Shown piece after piece: positions 26,081 through 35,575 of a DNA stretch of 64,000 nt. The translations under genes were made by a program, and so were the position numbers. The DNA is from Acidobacteriota bacterium (GTDB lineage Bacteria; Acidobacteriota; Terriglobia; Acidiferrales; UBA7541): contig JABCZF010000002.1 of assembly GCA_013289825.1 (NCBI GenBank), forward strand, positions 1 through 64,000, written 5' to 3'. Every line of letters starts with the position of its first letter. Within the stretch, counting starts at the first letter, position 1. The notes below the pieces were generated by a model. The model was not told the DNA's origin, did no database searches, and worked only from the letters and a program-made list of their open reading frames with translations.

Positions 26081-28729
26081 TTATTCTTGCCGAAGCGCGA
26101 TCACCGGGTCGACACGGCTCGCGTGGCGCGCCGGTAGAAAGCTTGCGAGAAGCGCAGCAAACACAAGCACGGGAATCATAGTCGCGAAACTGGAAATCTC
26201 CATGGACTGCATGCCCTCAACCAATTGCTTTAATACCCGCCCTGCTGCCCAGGCCCCCGCCGTTCCCAGCGCAACGCCAACAAATATCATCCCGAGGCTC
26301 TGCCTCAGCACCATCCACATGACCCCGCTGGGACTCGCACCCAGTGCGATGCGTATGCCGATCTCCGGCACGCGCTGTCCCGTCAAATAAGCCAGCACTC
26401 CATAGATCCCTATGCACGCGAGCACCAATGCCAAACCCGCGAACACACCAAACAACAGTAAGAGGAATCGCTGATGTGCCAGCGAGTCGCTCGCCAACTG
26501 CTCCATGGTATGAACTTCGTAAAAAACTTGATCGCCGGCAGCCCCGCGCAGTTCCCGCTTGAGCGATGGAACCTCACTCAAGGGTCGAACGTTAGTCCGC
26601 ACCACGATGGACATTAGTTCAGACCACCGCCGCAACAACTTATCCGGGAGCTGCGCAAACGGATAGTAAAACTGCGCCCGCACTTGCGCCTGATCGTCTG
26701 CTGCGAGCCCCCAATGACGGACATGGCCGACCACGCCAGCCACAACAAACGGCCCGTAACCCATGTCCGGCATCCAAACCCGCTTCCCGACAGCCGGCTC
26801 TCCGCCAAAAGCCTGTTGCGCCAACACTTCATCGATCACCACGACAAGCTCGCCGCCCATACGATCTTGCTCGTTAAAAAGTCGCCCTTGCCGCAGCGGA
26901 ATTCCCATGACATCCAAATATTCCGGCGACACGCTTGTCGCCAATGCCTGCGGCTGTTTATTCTCCGGCGGCACATCCGCTGTCGGCCAGTAACCCATGG
27001 CATTGAAGCCCTCGCGCATCGGAAACGTATCGACGATGGCGACGGACTCGACTCCCGGGACGCGCCGCGCCCGCTCCAGAACATCCTGCCACGCCGCACG
27101 AATCCGCCCGGTGTCGGCCAGCACGCCCGGCGAAAGCGCCATGTGAGCCACCAGTACGTTCTGTATATTCATCCCAGGGTCGAGGGACGATAAACGCAAA
27201 AGTGTTCGTCCCAGCATTCCCGCAGAAACCAGCAGCACCATTGCCAACGCAAGTTCCGACACCACAAAACTACTGTGGAGACGCCGCGAGCTTCCCACAA
27301 CGCTCCGCCCTCCCGCACGAAGCACCTGCTCAAATTCGCGTGCCGGAGCCCTCAAGGCCGGTGCCAGCCCGAATAGAAAACCGCTGACCAAAGATACCGT
27401 TAGCGCAAACAACAGCACTCGCCAATCAAGCTGTACCTCCTCCGCCCGCGGCAAAGCCCCCGGCCAGAAGGCCACAAACGGCTGGAGACCAAGAGCCGCC
27501 AGACCGACACCCAGCACACCTCCGGAAAGTCCCAGTACCGCGCTTTCCGTAAGACATTGACGCACCAACCGTCCGCGCCCCGCGCCAAGCGCCACGCGCA
27601 TCGCCAATTCCCGCTCACGCGAGACCGCCCGGGCCAACAACAAACTGGCTACATTCGTACACGCAATCAAAAGCACCAGTCCCACCGCACCCAGCAGCAA
27701 CCATAGTGTCGACCGCAAATCCCCTACCTCTGGACGGAGTGGCTCGACAACAAAGCTTCGATCTCGATTGGTATCCTTATACTGAACAGCAAGACGACTC
27801 CCCATCAGCGAGAGTTCTGCCTGGGCCTCGGCCAGCGTTCGACCAGAACGAAGACGCGCCAAAACATGAACTGGGTGCGGCCCGCGGCTGCGCAAATATT
27901 TTGCCGTGTCTTGGCCCAACGGCGTACAGATATCCGGCTCGCTGTCATACAAACGGAAGCCCGCCGGCGCAATGCCCACGATCGTGTAGCTCTTTCCATC
28001 GAGCACCAGCGAACTACCGAGAACCCCCGCCTTTCCGCCGAAGTGGCGTTGCCAAAAGCTGTAACCGAGGATCATCACCGGCGCCGCGCCAGGCTTATCG
28101 TCTTCGGCTGAAAAAGTGCGACCTTCGGCGGGCGCAACGCGCAAAACAGAAAACACGTCGGACGAGATTTCATTGAAGTTGACATACTCCGGCTCCCCCG
28201 CTCCGCTGGCCGTTCCTCCATTGAACAGGATACCGGCGAGCGTCAGCGCATGACTCTCGCGCTGGAAATCGAGAAAATCAGGATAGGCAACATTCTGTTT
28301 GCCAAAGAGTTTTGTGTTGAAGTTGTCGGTGTGGCCGTTCACGGCGACGAGCTTGTCGGCCTCGGGATAAGGCAGCGGTCTCAACAAAACGCCGTTGACG
28401 ACCGTGAACATCACCGTCGAAGCTCCCACGCCAATCGCCATCGTTAGAATCGCTACAACGGCAAAGCCCGGATGTTGTCGCAGCGTCCGCATCGCGTAGC
28501 GGAAGTCCTGCCAAGAATCTTCCAACCAACGCGTCCCCCGCGCGTCGCGGCACTCTTCCTTCACCCGTTCCGGTCCGCCAAGCGCCATTCGCGCCCGCCG
28601 CCGCGCTTTCTCCGGGTCGATACCCTGCGCCATCAACTCGGCCGTGTGTTGGTCCAGATGAAACCGCATTTCCTTTTCGAGTTGCTCTTCCATCTTTTTG
28701 CGCCGCAACAATCGATGCCACCAGTTCAT
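26081..28729 (-). CDS. ADOP-type ABC transporter permease (MacB/FtsX-like)
   Basis: This 882-residue protein has the architecture of the acidobacterial duplicated orphan permeases: a short N-terminal region (MEEQLEKEMRFHLDQHTAEL, RARMALGGPERVKEECRDAR) and two MacB periplasmic-core plus FtsX four-helix modules. Hydrophobic segments occur near residues 90-115, about 345-460 and 760-870. Diagnostic pieces are FAVVAILTMAIGVGASTVMF, YSFWQRHFGG, LLIACTNVASLLLARAVSRE and PEIGIRIALGASPSGVMWMV. No ATPase gene is adjacent, as usual for this group. Its start overlaps the PadR stop by 4 bases (ATGA), so the two are co-translated. It may act as an exporter or a membrane stress protein; the substrate is unknown. 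Confidence 0.92.
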   Translation of the reverse strand: MNWWHRLLRRKKMEEQLEKEMRFHLDQHTAELMAQGIDPEKARRRARMALGGPERVKEECRDARGTRWLEDSWQDFRYAMRTLRQHPGFAVVAILTMAIGVGASTVMFTVVNGVLLRPLPYPEADKLVAVNGHTDNFNTKLFGKQNVAYPDFLDFQRESHALTLAGILFNGGTASGAGEPEYVNFNEISSDVFSVLRVAPAEGRTFSAEDDKPGAAPVMILGYSFWQRHFGGKAGVLGSSLVLDGKSYTIVGIAPAGFRLYDSEPDICTPLGQDTAKYLRSRGPHPVHVLARLRSGRTLAEAQAELSLMGSRLAVQYKDTNRDRSFVVEPLRPEVGDLRSTLWLLLGAVGLVLLIACTNVASLLLARAVSRERELAMRVALGAGRGRLVRQCLTESAVLGLSGGVLGVGLAALGLQPFVAFWPGALPRAEEVQLDWRVLLFALTVSLVSGFLFGLAPALRAPAREFEQVLRAGGRSVVGSSRRLHSSFVVSELALAMVLLVSAGMLGRTLLRLSSLDPGMNIQNVLVAHMALSPGVLADTGRIRAAWQDVLERARRVPGVESVAIVDTFPMREGFNAMGYWPTADVPPENKQPQALATSVSPEYLDVMGIPLRQGRLFNEQDRMGGELVVVIDEVLAQQAFGGEPAVGKRVWMPDMGYGPFVVAGVVGHVRHWGLAADDQAQVRAQFYYPFAQLPDKLLRRWSELMSIVVRTNVRPLSEVPSLKRELRGAAGDQVFYEVHTMEQLASDSLAHQRFLLLLFGVFAGLALVLACIGIYGVLAYLTGQRVPEIGIRIALGASPSGVMWMVLRQSLGMIFVGVALGTAGAWAAGRVLKQLVEGMQSMEISSFATMIPVLVFAALLASFLPARHASRVDPVIALRQE

Positions 28730-29070
28730 TCCGCGCCTCCTTCAGACAGCTTCAGGATCAGCGCGACGGCCTCCGTCAATCGTTGCCAACTCGCGGCTTC
28801 GGTTTCAAGTTGTGCGCGGCCCTTCCCGGTCAAGCGGTAGAACTTAGCCTCGCGCCCTGTCTCCGTTTCCTTCCAGTCCCCCGCGAGAAGTCCTCGATTT
28901 TCCAGTCGATGCAACGCAGGATAGAGCGAGCCCTGCGGAACTTGCACGACATGACGGGAAACTTGTCCCAGCCTCTGTGCGATCGCATATCCATGCACCG
29001 GTCCAAGCGCCACAACTTTCAGTATTAATAAGTCCAGTGTGCCCTGCGGCAGATCCGATTTCGTCGCCAT
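28726..29070 (-). CDS. PadR-family transcriptional regulator
   Basis: This 114-residue winged-helix protein has the family's N-terminal block QGTLDLLILKVVALGPVHGY, then PQGSLYPALHRLENRGLLAG and the wing region GREAKFYRLTGKGRAQL. A GGAGG site lies 8 bases before the ATG. Its stop overlaps the start of the permease gene, a pairing repeated many times in acidobacterial genomes. It probably represses its own operon and is released by a ligand. A sigma-70-like promoter sits just upstream, so an operator would be expected near 29075-29125. Confidence 0.93.
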   Translation of the reverse strand: MATKSDLPQGTLDLLILKVVALGPVHGYAIAQRLGQVSRHVVQVPQGSLYPALHRLENRGLLAGDWKETETGREAKFYRLTGKGRAQLETEAASWQRLTEAVALILKLSEGGAE

Positions 29071-29094
29071 CCCCTATACCTCCGACTTCTGCAT

Positions 29095-29123
29095 ATTAAA
29101 CTTCATAACGTGTAGAAGGTCAA
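29095..29123 (-). promoter_or_regulatory. Sigma-70-like promoter of the padR-permease operon
   Basis: On the minus strand TTGACC (bases 29123-29118) and TTTAAT (29100-29095) are separated by exactly 17 bases. Each box differs from consensus at one position. Transcription would start near 29088, leaving about 18 bases before the PadR ATG. Confidence 0.55.
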
Positions 29124-29293
29124 GGTGTCACTCCACACGAGCCGGCTGCTACCCTACTTGCTAGGTGGTCGACGGCCTGCCCGCGGCACTCGGCGGGAAG
29201 CGCACTAGGTGGCCGTTCCTCTCTCAAATTTCCGATGCATGAAATGCGATTTTTTGGTGAGCACTCTGCGTCCGGGGTTGCTATCGTGTGCCG

Positions 29294-30778
29294 ATGACGG
29301 CGGCGCCTATGTGTCTCTCCGACCGAGGCCTGTTCTCCGGCTACACGGCAGGCCCTTTTTACGATGAGATGTTCCACTCGCCGGGCTGCGCCCGTTCTCA
29401 CTATGCTCGTCTGTTCGAAAAACTCGGCGTCATGGCTCCCACGCAATTCGAAGACCGCCGCAAGCACGCCGACCTCAGCTTCCTCCTGCAGGGCATCACC
29501 TTCACCGTCTATAGCGACGGCCGCGGCACGGAGCGACTCTTTCCCTTCGACCTAATTCCCCGCATTCTCCCGCAGTCCGAATGGGCGCGCATCGAGGCCG
29601 GCCTCAGCCAGCGCGTCGTCGCTCTCAATCTTTTTCTTCAGGATGTCTACGGCAAGCAACTTATCATCAAAGACCGCAAAATCCCCGCCTCACTGGTCTA
29701 TTCCTGTCGTCACTTCCGCCGTGAGATGATCGGCCTTGAAGTCCCCCGCGGCATCTACACCCATGTCTGCGGCATCGACCTGGTGCGCGACTCCGCCACC
29801 GGCGAATTTCTCGTCCTTGAAGACAATGTCCGCACTCCCAGTGGTATCTCTTACGTCCTCGAAAACCGCCTGGTCATGACGCGTACTTTCCCCGAGGCCT
29901 TCCAGGAACACGAAGTGCTCCCCGTCAATCACTATCCCGCTGAGCTCTCGCGCATCTTGCGCACGTTATCTCCCCGTACCGAGCCCGACTCCCAAATCGT
30001 TCTGCTCACCCCCGGCATCCATAACAGCGCCTATTTCGAGCACAGTTTCCTCGCCCAGCAAATGGGCATCGAACTCGTCGAAGGCCGCGACCTGATCGTG
30101 GACGGCGTGGTTGTCTACATGAAAACGATCTACGGCCTCAAACGCGTCGACGTAATCTACCGCCGCGTCGATGACGATTTCCTTGATCCACTCTGTTTCC
30201 GTTCAGATTCCATGCTAGGTGTTCCCGGCCTAATGGGCGCCTACCGCGCAGGAAACGTGGCCCTCGCCAACACTCCCGGCAACGGCGTCGCCGATGACAA
30301 AGCCATCTACGCCCATGTCCCAACCATGATTAGGTATTATCTGGACCAGGACCCCACCCTACGCACCGTCGATACCTATCTTTGCGATCGCACGGACCAT
30401 CTCTCCCACGTTCTCTCTAATCTCCCCAACTTGGTCGTCAAGAGCGTCGGCGAATCCGGCGGCTACGGTATGCTCATGGGCCCCAGCGCCGCCCGCGCTG
30501 AGATCGAAGCCTTCCGCGAGAAAATCCTCGCCGAGCCGCGCAACTATATCGCGCAGCCGATCGTTCCTCTTTCGGTGGTTCCTTCCTACGATTCCGCCGC
30601 GCAATGCATGGCCGGGCGCCACGTCGATCTCCGCCCCTACTGCCTCTACGACGGCCAAAAGGTCACCATCGTGCCGGGCGGCCTGACGCGCGTCGCCCTC
30701 GAACCGGGTTCTCTCGTGGTCAACTCTTCGCAAGGCGGCGGCAGCAAAGACACCTGGATCCTCCGAGGAGAATGCTGA
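29294..30778 (+). CDS. Circularly permuted ATP-grasp type 2 protein
   Basis: The protein has 494 residues from the ATG at 29294; an in-frame GTG at 29288 would add two. It matches the DUF404/DUF407 circularly permuted ATP-grasp family. Recognisable blocks are [104 protein letters not shown] and [18 protein letters not shown]. By family precedent it would ligate a carboxylate to an amine with ATP, possibly making a peptide-like tag. The alpha-E gene follows after one base, and a transglutaminase-like gene follows that. This cassette is widespread but its product is uncharacterised. Confidence 0.93.
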   Translation: MTAAPMCLSDRGLFSGYTAGPFYDEMFHSPGCARSHYARLFEKLGVMAPTQFEDRRKHADLSFLLQGITFTVYSDGRGTERLFPFDLIPRILPQSEWARIEAGLSQRVVALNLFLQDVYGKQLIIKDRKIPASLVYSCRHFRREMIGLEVPRGIYTHVCGIDLVRDSATGEFLVLEDNVRTPSGISYVLENRLVMTRTFPEAFQEHEVLPVNHYPAELSRILRTLSPRTEPDSQIVLLTPGIHNSAYFEHSFLAQQMGIELVEGRDLIVDGVVVYMKTIYGLKRVDVIYRRVDDDFLDPLCFRSDSMLGVPGLMGAYRAGNVALANTPGNGVADDKAIYAHVPTMIRYYLDQDPTLRTVDTYLCDRTDHLSHVLSNLPNLVVKSVGESGGYGMLMGPSAARAEIEAFREKILAEPRNYIAQPIVPLSVVPSYDSAAQCMAGRHVDLRPYCLYDGQKVTIVPGGLTRVALEPGSLVVNSSQGGGSKDTWILRGEC

Positions 30779-30779
30779 C

Positions 30780-31736
30780 ATGCTCTCGCGCATTGCCGAT
30801 TCCCTGTTCTGGCTGGCTCGCTACATCGGACGCGCCGAAGACACCGCCCGCATTCTCGACGTTACGTTCTACACTTTGCTCGAGCAGATCCAACAGCCGC
30901 ATGGTGTCCGCTGGGATCCCATTCTCTCCATGGCCGGCGAAGAAACTCTCTTCCGCCAGCTGTACACAGAACCGACGGCCCACAACGTCTTCGAATTCCT
31001 AGCCTTCAACGCCAACAATCCAAGCTCCATCATGCAGTGCTTTACCAAAGCCCGCGAAAACGCCCGCACCATCCGCGACCGTATCTCCCGCGAAATGTGG
31101 GAAGACCTCAACGGCCTGTACTTCACTCTAGGCCGCTTCGATCCCCAAGAAGAGACTGCCGCCGGCCCACATCGTTTCTGCGGCCGGGTCATTTTCGGAA
31201 GCCACCGCTTTCACGGCGTTAGTGACGCCACACTTCCTCACGACGAAGGCTGGGAATTCCTCCGCGTCGGCTGGGCCCTGGAGCGCGCCGAAATGACCGC
31301 CCGCCTCATCGATGTTCAGTACCGCAACCTCCTCGCGCTCAATTCGAGCGGCGCCATTGCCGACAACCACCAATGGATGGCTGTTCTAAAATCCGTCGGC
31401 GCCTATGAGGCCTACCATCGCCAGTATCATTCGCCGATTGAACCCGCGCGCGTTGCCGAAATGCTCATCCTCAACTCCCAGCACCCTCGTTCCATTCGCT
31501 ACTGCGTAACAGAAATGCAGGCCGGCCTGCGTGCCATCAGCAACACAGCCCCCGGCTCCTATGCCAACGAAGCCGAGCGCCTCACCGGCAAAGTTCTCGA
31601 GCGCCTCCGCTACAGCCGCATCGACGAAATCCTCGACGACGGCCTGCACGCCTACCTGACTGGTCTCATCCACATGTTCAACACCATCGGCGAAGTCATC
31701 GCGCGCACCTATTTCTACTACGCGGCGGTAGCATGA
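30780..31736 (+). CDS. Alpha-E (DUF403) domain protein
   Basis: This 318-residue, mostly helical protein starts MLSRIADSLFWLARYIGRAE, the hallmark N-terminus of alpha-E proteins. Further blocks are DVTFYTLLEQIQQP, ENARTIRDRISREMWEDLN, WEFLRVGWALERAEMTARL and NSQHPRSIRYCV. It is always found beside the circularly permuted ATP-grasp protein and is thought to be its partner; no activity has been established. It sits between the ligase and the transglutaminase-like gene, with a 1-base gap upstream and an ATGA overlap downstream, so the three form one operon. Confidence 0.92.
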   Translation: MLSRIADSLFWLARYIGRAEDTARILDVTFYTLLEQIQQPHGVRWDPILSMAGEETLFRQLYTEPTAHNVFEFLAFNANNPSSIMQCFTKARENARTIRDRISREMWEDLNGLYFTLGRFDPQEETAAGPHRFCGRVIFGSHRFHGVSDATLPHDEGWEFLRVGWALERAEMTARLIDVQYRNLLALNSSGAIADNHQWMAVLKSVGAYEAYHRQYHSPIEPARVAEMLILNSQHPRSIRYCVTEMQAGLRAISNTAPGSYANEAERLTGKVLERLRYSRIDEILDDGLHAYLTGLIHMFNTIGEVIARTYFYYAAVA

Positions 31737-32701
31737 ACCGCTTCCACCTGCTTCACGCCACGGAATTCATCTACGACGGCCCCGTCTACGAAAGCTACAA
31801 CGAGGTCCGTCTCCGCCCTATCGATGACGACCGCCAGAGTTGTCTTTCTTTCCGCCTGATCACCAATCCCGCCTCCCGCGGCTCTTCCTACAAAGATGGC
31901 TACGGCAACTGGATTCATGTCTCGAGCGTCCTGCCCCATCATCGCCGCCTGAGAATCGAAGCCGAATCCGTGGTGCTGGTACACGAAGCTCCCGTCCCCG
32001 AACCCCTCAGCATGCCGCTGGCTGAGCTCGATGCCATGCGCTCCGATCTTTTCGAAGAACATTTCGAGTGGCTCGCGCCCAGCTCCTACGTCCCCTATCT
32101 CCCCGAGCTGGCCGAAATCTCCAAAACCGCCGAAGCATGTTGCGACGGCACAGTCGCCGACTTCGCCCAGACCGCCTCGGATTTCATACACGAAAATTTT
32201 GTCTACATGAAAGGCGCCACGCACGTGAACTCCTCGGTCCGCGATTCACTGGCGTTGCGCGCAGGCGTCTGTCAGGATTTCGCTCATCTTTTGTTGGGAG
32301 TGGTCCGCATGCGCGGCCTGCCCGCGCGCTATGTCTCCGGTTATCTGGTCAGCGGCAGCGCCGGCCCCGGCGCCAAACAGGAAGAAGTCATCGGCGGCCA
32401 AGCCTCACACGCTTGGGCGGAGATATTCTTACCCGGCGGCGGCTGGTTCGGCTTCGATCCCACTCTCGGTAAACCCATCGAGCTTCGTCACATCCGTGTA
32501 GCCTATGGCCGCGACTACGGCGACGTGCCCCCGGTTCGCGGCGTTTATAAAGGCCGCGCCGGCCAAAGCCTCTCTGTCGACGTCCGCTTCCGCCCGGCAC
32601 TCGACGAAACCGGTCACGAACAATTCGCCGAGCCGAAATCGGAATCCGACAACTCCCAAGAGGCCATCCCCGAACGCCCTCAGCAACACAGCCAGCAATA
32701 A
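31733..32701 (+). CDS. Transglutaminase-like cysteine protease family protein
   Basis: This 322-residue protein has an N-terminal beta domain (LLHATEFIYDGPVYESYNEV) and a transglutaminase-like core. The catalytic triad is visible: Cys in LRAGVCQDFAHLLLG, His in GGQASHAWAEIFLP and Asp in GFDPTLGKP. The C-terminal 35 residues are charged and probably disordered. There is no signal peptide, so it should act in the cytoplasm on the product of the neighbouring ATP-grasp enzyme, or hydrolyse a related amide bond. It is translationally coupled to the alpha-E gene. Confidence 0.92.
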   Translation: MNRFHLLHATEFIYDGPVYESYNEVRLRPIDDDRQSCLSFRLITNPASRGSSYKDGYGNWIHVSSVLPHHRRLRIEAESVVLVHEAPVPEPLSMPLAELDAMRSDLFEEHFEWLAPSSYVPYLPELAEISKTAEACCDGTVADFAQTASDFIHENFVYMKGATHVNSSVRDSLALRAGVCQDFAHLLLGVVRMRGLPARYVSGYLVSGSAGPGAKQEEVIGGQASHAWAEIFLPGGGWFGFDPTLGKPIELRHIRVAYGRDYGDVPPVRGVYKGRAGQSLSVDVRFRPALDETGHEQFAEPKSESDNSQEAIPERPQQHSQQ

Positions 32702-33111
32702 CCGCTCCGAAACTCCTTTGTGCCCGGCCCCTCGCTCACTTGTTTCAAAGCCCCGAGCGCATGCTCCCGGTAGGCCCGGCGGTGAATCGAAACAAAGGAG
32801 CCACCGAAGGCTTCTCTTGGGCTATTCCTGTCTCCTCAATAACCGCAATGGCCAACCCCATAAGCACACAGGTCCTGATCGAATTCTTCATCCATCCCCC
32901 AGTGAACTTCGTCGCAGATTGGAAATGCGGAGGAGGGTAGCTCTAGCCACGCTCACCGGCAAAGGAACTGTCGGCCACAATGCCCGCGAGTAGGTCTCCG
33001 TTACGCAGGCCGTCTACTTTGCCTTGAAAAGTACTTGACAACAGGAAGTCTTGCTCTATCCTGAACCCATCCATCGAGCCCGATCCCCCGCACCAAGAAA
33101 CGGAGGCCCCC
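32702..33111. other. Intergenic region without a recognised gene
   Basis: These 410 bases follow the ATP-grasp cassette. Short open frames occur on both strands, but none has a convincing start or protein-like sequence. No terminator hairpin or repeat stood out. A promoter for the small membrane-protein gene at 33112 must lie near its right end. Confidence 0.4.
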
Positions 33112-33507
33112 ATGGAAGCCCCACATCGAACCCGAGCCCCATCGCTCAGCAATTCCCCAGCCGGCCCCTTTCGCCCGGTCCTCTCCGACGCCATCCATTT
33201 CTGGGAGATACGCCGTATCTTCTACAATCTAGTCTTAACCGCGGCAGCATTCGCATGGGTAGCCTTCAGTTGGCCCCATTTCCGCCCGGCCTTCACACTC
33301 ACTGCCGTTCTCCCACTCACCGTTCTCGCGTTACTCGCCAACGCCTGCTACTGCGCCGCTTATCTAGTCGACATCCCCATGCAACGCTCCACTCTCGTCG
33401 CCACCTGGAAGCGCCGCCGCTGGATCCTCTGGCTAGTCGGAACTCTCTTCGCCCTGCTCCTGGCAAACTACTGGATCGCCGACGAAATCTATCCCGACTT
33501 CCACTGA
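33112..33507 (+). CDS. Small integral membrane protein
   Basis: This 131-residue protein has a GGAGG site a few bases before its ATG. Three hydrophobic segments are visible: about residues 38-56 (YNLVLTAAAFAWVAFSW), 62-85 (LTAVLPLTVLALLANACYC) and 104-120 (WILWLVGTLFALLLANYW), separated by basic loops (KRRRW). It probably lies in the inner membrane. No family is recognised and the neighbours give no hint of function. It converges on the propeller gene at 33541. Confidence 0.7.
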   Translation: MEAPHRTRAPSLSNSPAGPFRPVLSDAIHFWEIRRIFYNLVLTAAAFAWVAFSWPHFRPAFTLTAVLPLTVLALLANACYCAAYLVDIPMQRSTLVATWKRRRWILWLVGTLFALLLANYWIADEIYPDFH

Positions 33508-33540
33508 CGCAACCGCAAGGCTCTCCGCCATTGTCGGCCG

Positions 33541-34590
33541 CTACTTCCCCACCACCAAAATCGCAAACGAATCCGGCACCATTGCCCCGCGCCCAGGCCG
33601 TTCCCCCGGCGCAGGCGCAGGCGGCGGCGTAAACTCAGCGGCAATCAGCAAAATATGTCCGGTCTTCTCGTCCAGCGTCAAAGTCTTCGCGCTCTGCTTG
33701 GTCTCGACCGTCTGCTCCACCACAAAGCTGGTCGGGCTATTTTCCTTAATCACCGTCAACGTTCCATCGCGCTGCGAACTGAACGCCTCCATGGTGTCCG
33801 GGTTAAACACAGCCCCATCGACGCCATTCCCGATCGGCAGGCTAGTGATAATTTTCCCGTTGACCGAACTCAAAATCACCATCACCTGCGGCTCGTGGCA
33901 CGCCGCAAAAAGCACATGATTCTTCACATCAAACGCCAACCCGCCCGGCCCTCCACACTTCCCCGCCAAATCATAGTGCGCCGTCACCGTCATGGTCTTC
34001 GCGTCCACCACGGCGATGTTGTCCTTGTCTTCGATGTCCACATAAATATGACCATTCCCATCCGTGACCGCCTGCTCCGGCGCCCCACCCAAATCAATGG
34101 TTCCAACAATCGACCCATCCGCCGCGTTAATCACCGTAGCGTTCGGCGCCCGATGACTGAACACATAAACCCGCCCATTGAATGGATCAAACAAAATCCC
34201 GTCCGGCCCGCCGTCCACATCAATCGTCTTGATCGTCGCCAAAGTCTTCGTATCCCACATCACCACCGGCTTGCTGCTCCCAAACCCATGCCCCGACTTG
34301 GGGTCCACCGCCGCCCCCCGCGCATTGGCATTCGCGACGGCCCCGAGCGGCTCCAGCGTATCCAAATCAAACACCGTTATCCGCGCTGTCGGCCCCGTCC
34401 GCGGAATGTACAATCTCCGCCCCGCGTCATCTGCATAGACATAGTCAAACCCGCCGTCCCCACCCACTTTCGCCGTCTTCAAAACCTTATAAGGCCCCGC
34501 AGTAGCAGCCTGCTGCGCCACTCCGCCTGACGCCATCATCAAACTCGCCATCCCCATCGCTACTGCCAGCGCCACGCAAGGTCTCCGCAT
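33541..34590 (-). CDS. Exported YncE-like beta-propeller protein
   Basis: The protein has 349 residues from the ATG at 34590, chosen because GGAGG lies 6 bases upstream; in-frame ATGs at 34605 and 34611 have no such site. After the signal peptide (CVALAVAMGMASLMMASGGV) come YVTN/YncE-type blades (RRLYIPRTGPTARITVFDLD, DGILFDPFNGRVYVFSHRAP, GNGHIYVDIEDKDNIAVVDA, KTLTLDEKTGHILLIAAEF). It probably folds as a seven-bladed periplasmic propeller that binds a ligand or nucleic acid, as in YncE. No enzyme motif is present. A Pro-rich loop (FTPPPAPAPGERPGRG) lies near the C-terminus. Confidence 0.85.
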   Translation of the reverse strand: MRRPCVALAVAMGMASLMMASGGVAQQAATAGPYKVLKTAKVGGDGGFDYVYADDAGRRLYIPRTGPTARITVFDLDTLEPLGAVANANARGAAVDPKSGHGFGSSKPVVMWDTKTLATIKTIDVDGGPDGILFDPFNGRVYVFSHRAPNATVINAADGSIVGTIDLGGAPEQAVTDGNGHIYVDIEDKDNIAVVDAKTMTVTAHYDLAGKCGGPGGLAFDVKNHVLFAACHEPQVMVILSSVNGKIITSLPIGNGVDGAVFNPDTMEAFSSQRDGTLTVIKENSPTSFVVEQTVETKQSAKTLTLDEKTGHILLIAAEFTPPPAPAPGERPGRGAMVPDSFAILVVGK

Positions 34591-34763
34591 AAAATTCCTC
34601 CGCATCCTCAAATCCGATTCACTTCAACCAACCGCACCGCAGTATACACGCCGCCGCCTAACTCCCAGTTAAACGCAATGTGGCAGGAGACTTCAGTCTG
34701 TGCTCCTCCAAATGCATCTCGGCTCTGGCCAGTGGTCCGTTTGCATTATTGGAATCCGCCGAC

Positions 34764-35120
34764 TCACGACTTCTTAAAGAATCCTTCGTCCAGCCAATAC
34801 ACGGGCGCCCCGCCAGCCAGTATCTTCATGGTGCGTTGGCAATCGCTCTCGGGACACCGCAAGCTCTCCATGGGCGTCTCGCGATCGAAGCACTCAAGGA
34901 ACATCGAGTGCTGATGCTCCCCACAAAGCACCTGGACGGAACGCCTTCTGATTCGCAGGCTCGCAGACCCTGTCGCCACCCAGTGGTCATGGTTCTGTGC
35001 GACCGTGAAGTAACCGTACCCCGGCGAATAGTGTTGCGGGCAGCCGTCCACCAGGCACTCACAATCGTGAATTTCCCCTGTGTCCAGAGCCCTAGCTACG
35101 GTCGGCTGGTTCGGCGTCAT
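34764..35120 (-). CDS. Cys/His-rich small protein of unknown function
   Basis: The protein has 118 residues from the ATG at 35120; an ATG at 35156 would add 12. Cysteines occur in the pattern CECLVDGC, CGEHQH and CPESDC, with several histidines. This suggests one or two zinc sites. Hydrophobic and charged residues alternate normally for a globular protein, and the opposite-strand frame over the same region looks less protein-like. No family is recognised. It stands alone between the propeller gene and a degenerate copy of a T6SS-associated gene. Confidence 0.5.
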   Translation of the reverse strand: MTPNQPTVARALDTGEIHDCECLVDGCPQHYSPGYGYFTVAQNHDHWVATGSASLRIRRRSVQVLCGEHQHSMFLECFDRETPMESLRCPESDCQRTMKILAGGAPVYWLDEGFFKKS

Positions 35121-35276
35121 GGGATGATGACCATAGTTTCGTAGTGCGTTGGACAAAGTGGCCGGAGGTAGTCGCGTCCCTGATTGGCCATAACCCTGAA
35201 ATCTTATACTTCCATCTTGAACAATCTATATAGCCAGTGAATCAACAGCGAACAACCTGTTGTTGCCTAATTCTAC

Positions 35277-35424
35277 GAAGCAGCTTTTCCGGCGCGGCCA
35301 CGTTGCTTGAAAAATCCTCGTGGCCCGATTGTTGAAGCCCCAAATCCATTTTGCGCTTGCCACTCGGCCGGCGCCGGAGGAAACCATCAGCCCACGACCG
35401 AGAACGCAGCGCCTTGCGGGCTCA
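35277..35424 (-). pseudogene. Degenerate duplicated fragment of the FHA gene at 37229-38521
   Basis: This stretch aligns base for base with 37534-37680, on the same strand, with many substitutions and one extra C near 35340 that breaks the frame. The intact source encodes the FHA protein's segment from SPRGAAFSVMGWSFPP to about VAATEELL. The fragment has no start or stop of its own and is surrounded by unrelated sequence. It looks like a decayed remnant of a duplicated or rearranged copy of the T6SS accessory gene. Confidence 0.8.
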
Positions 35425-35575
35425 GTCCGCTTAACGCAACTTTTTCTTGCGCCAGCCGCAGCTGTGCTCTATAGTCGCCCCACTCGCGGTCGGTTCCTAT
35501 TCGAGGCGTGGAAGTCTGTCGCGATTGTTCCGAGAGGTCCGTCGGACAACACCACAATTGACACTGGAGGTCCAC

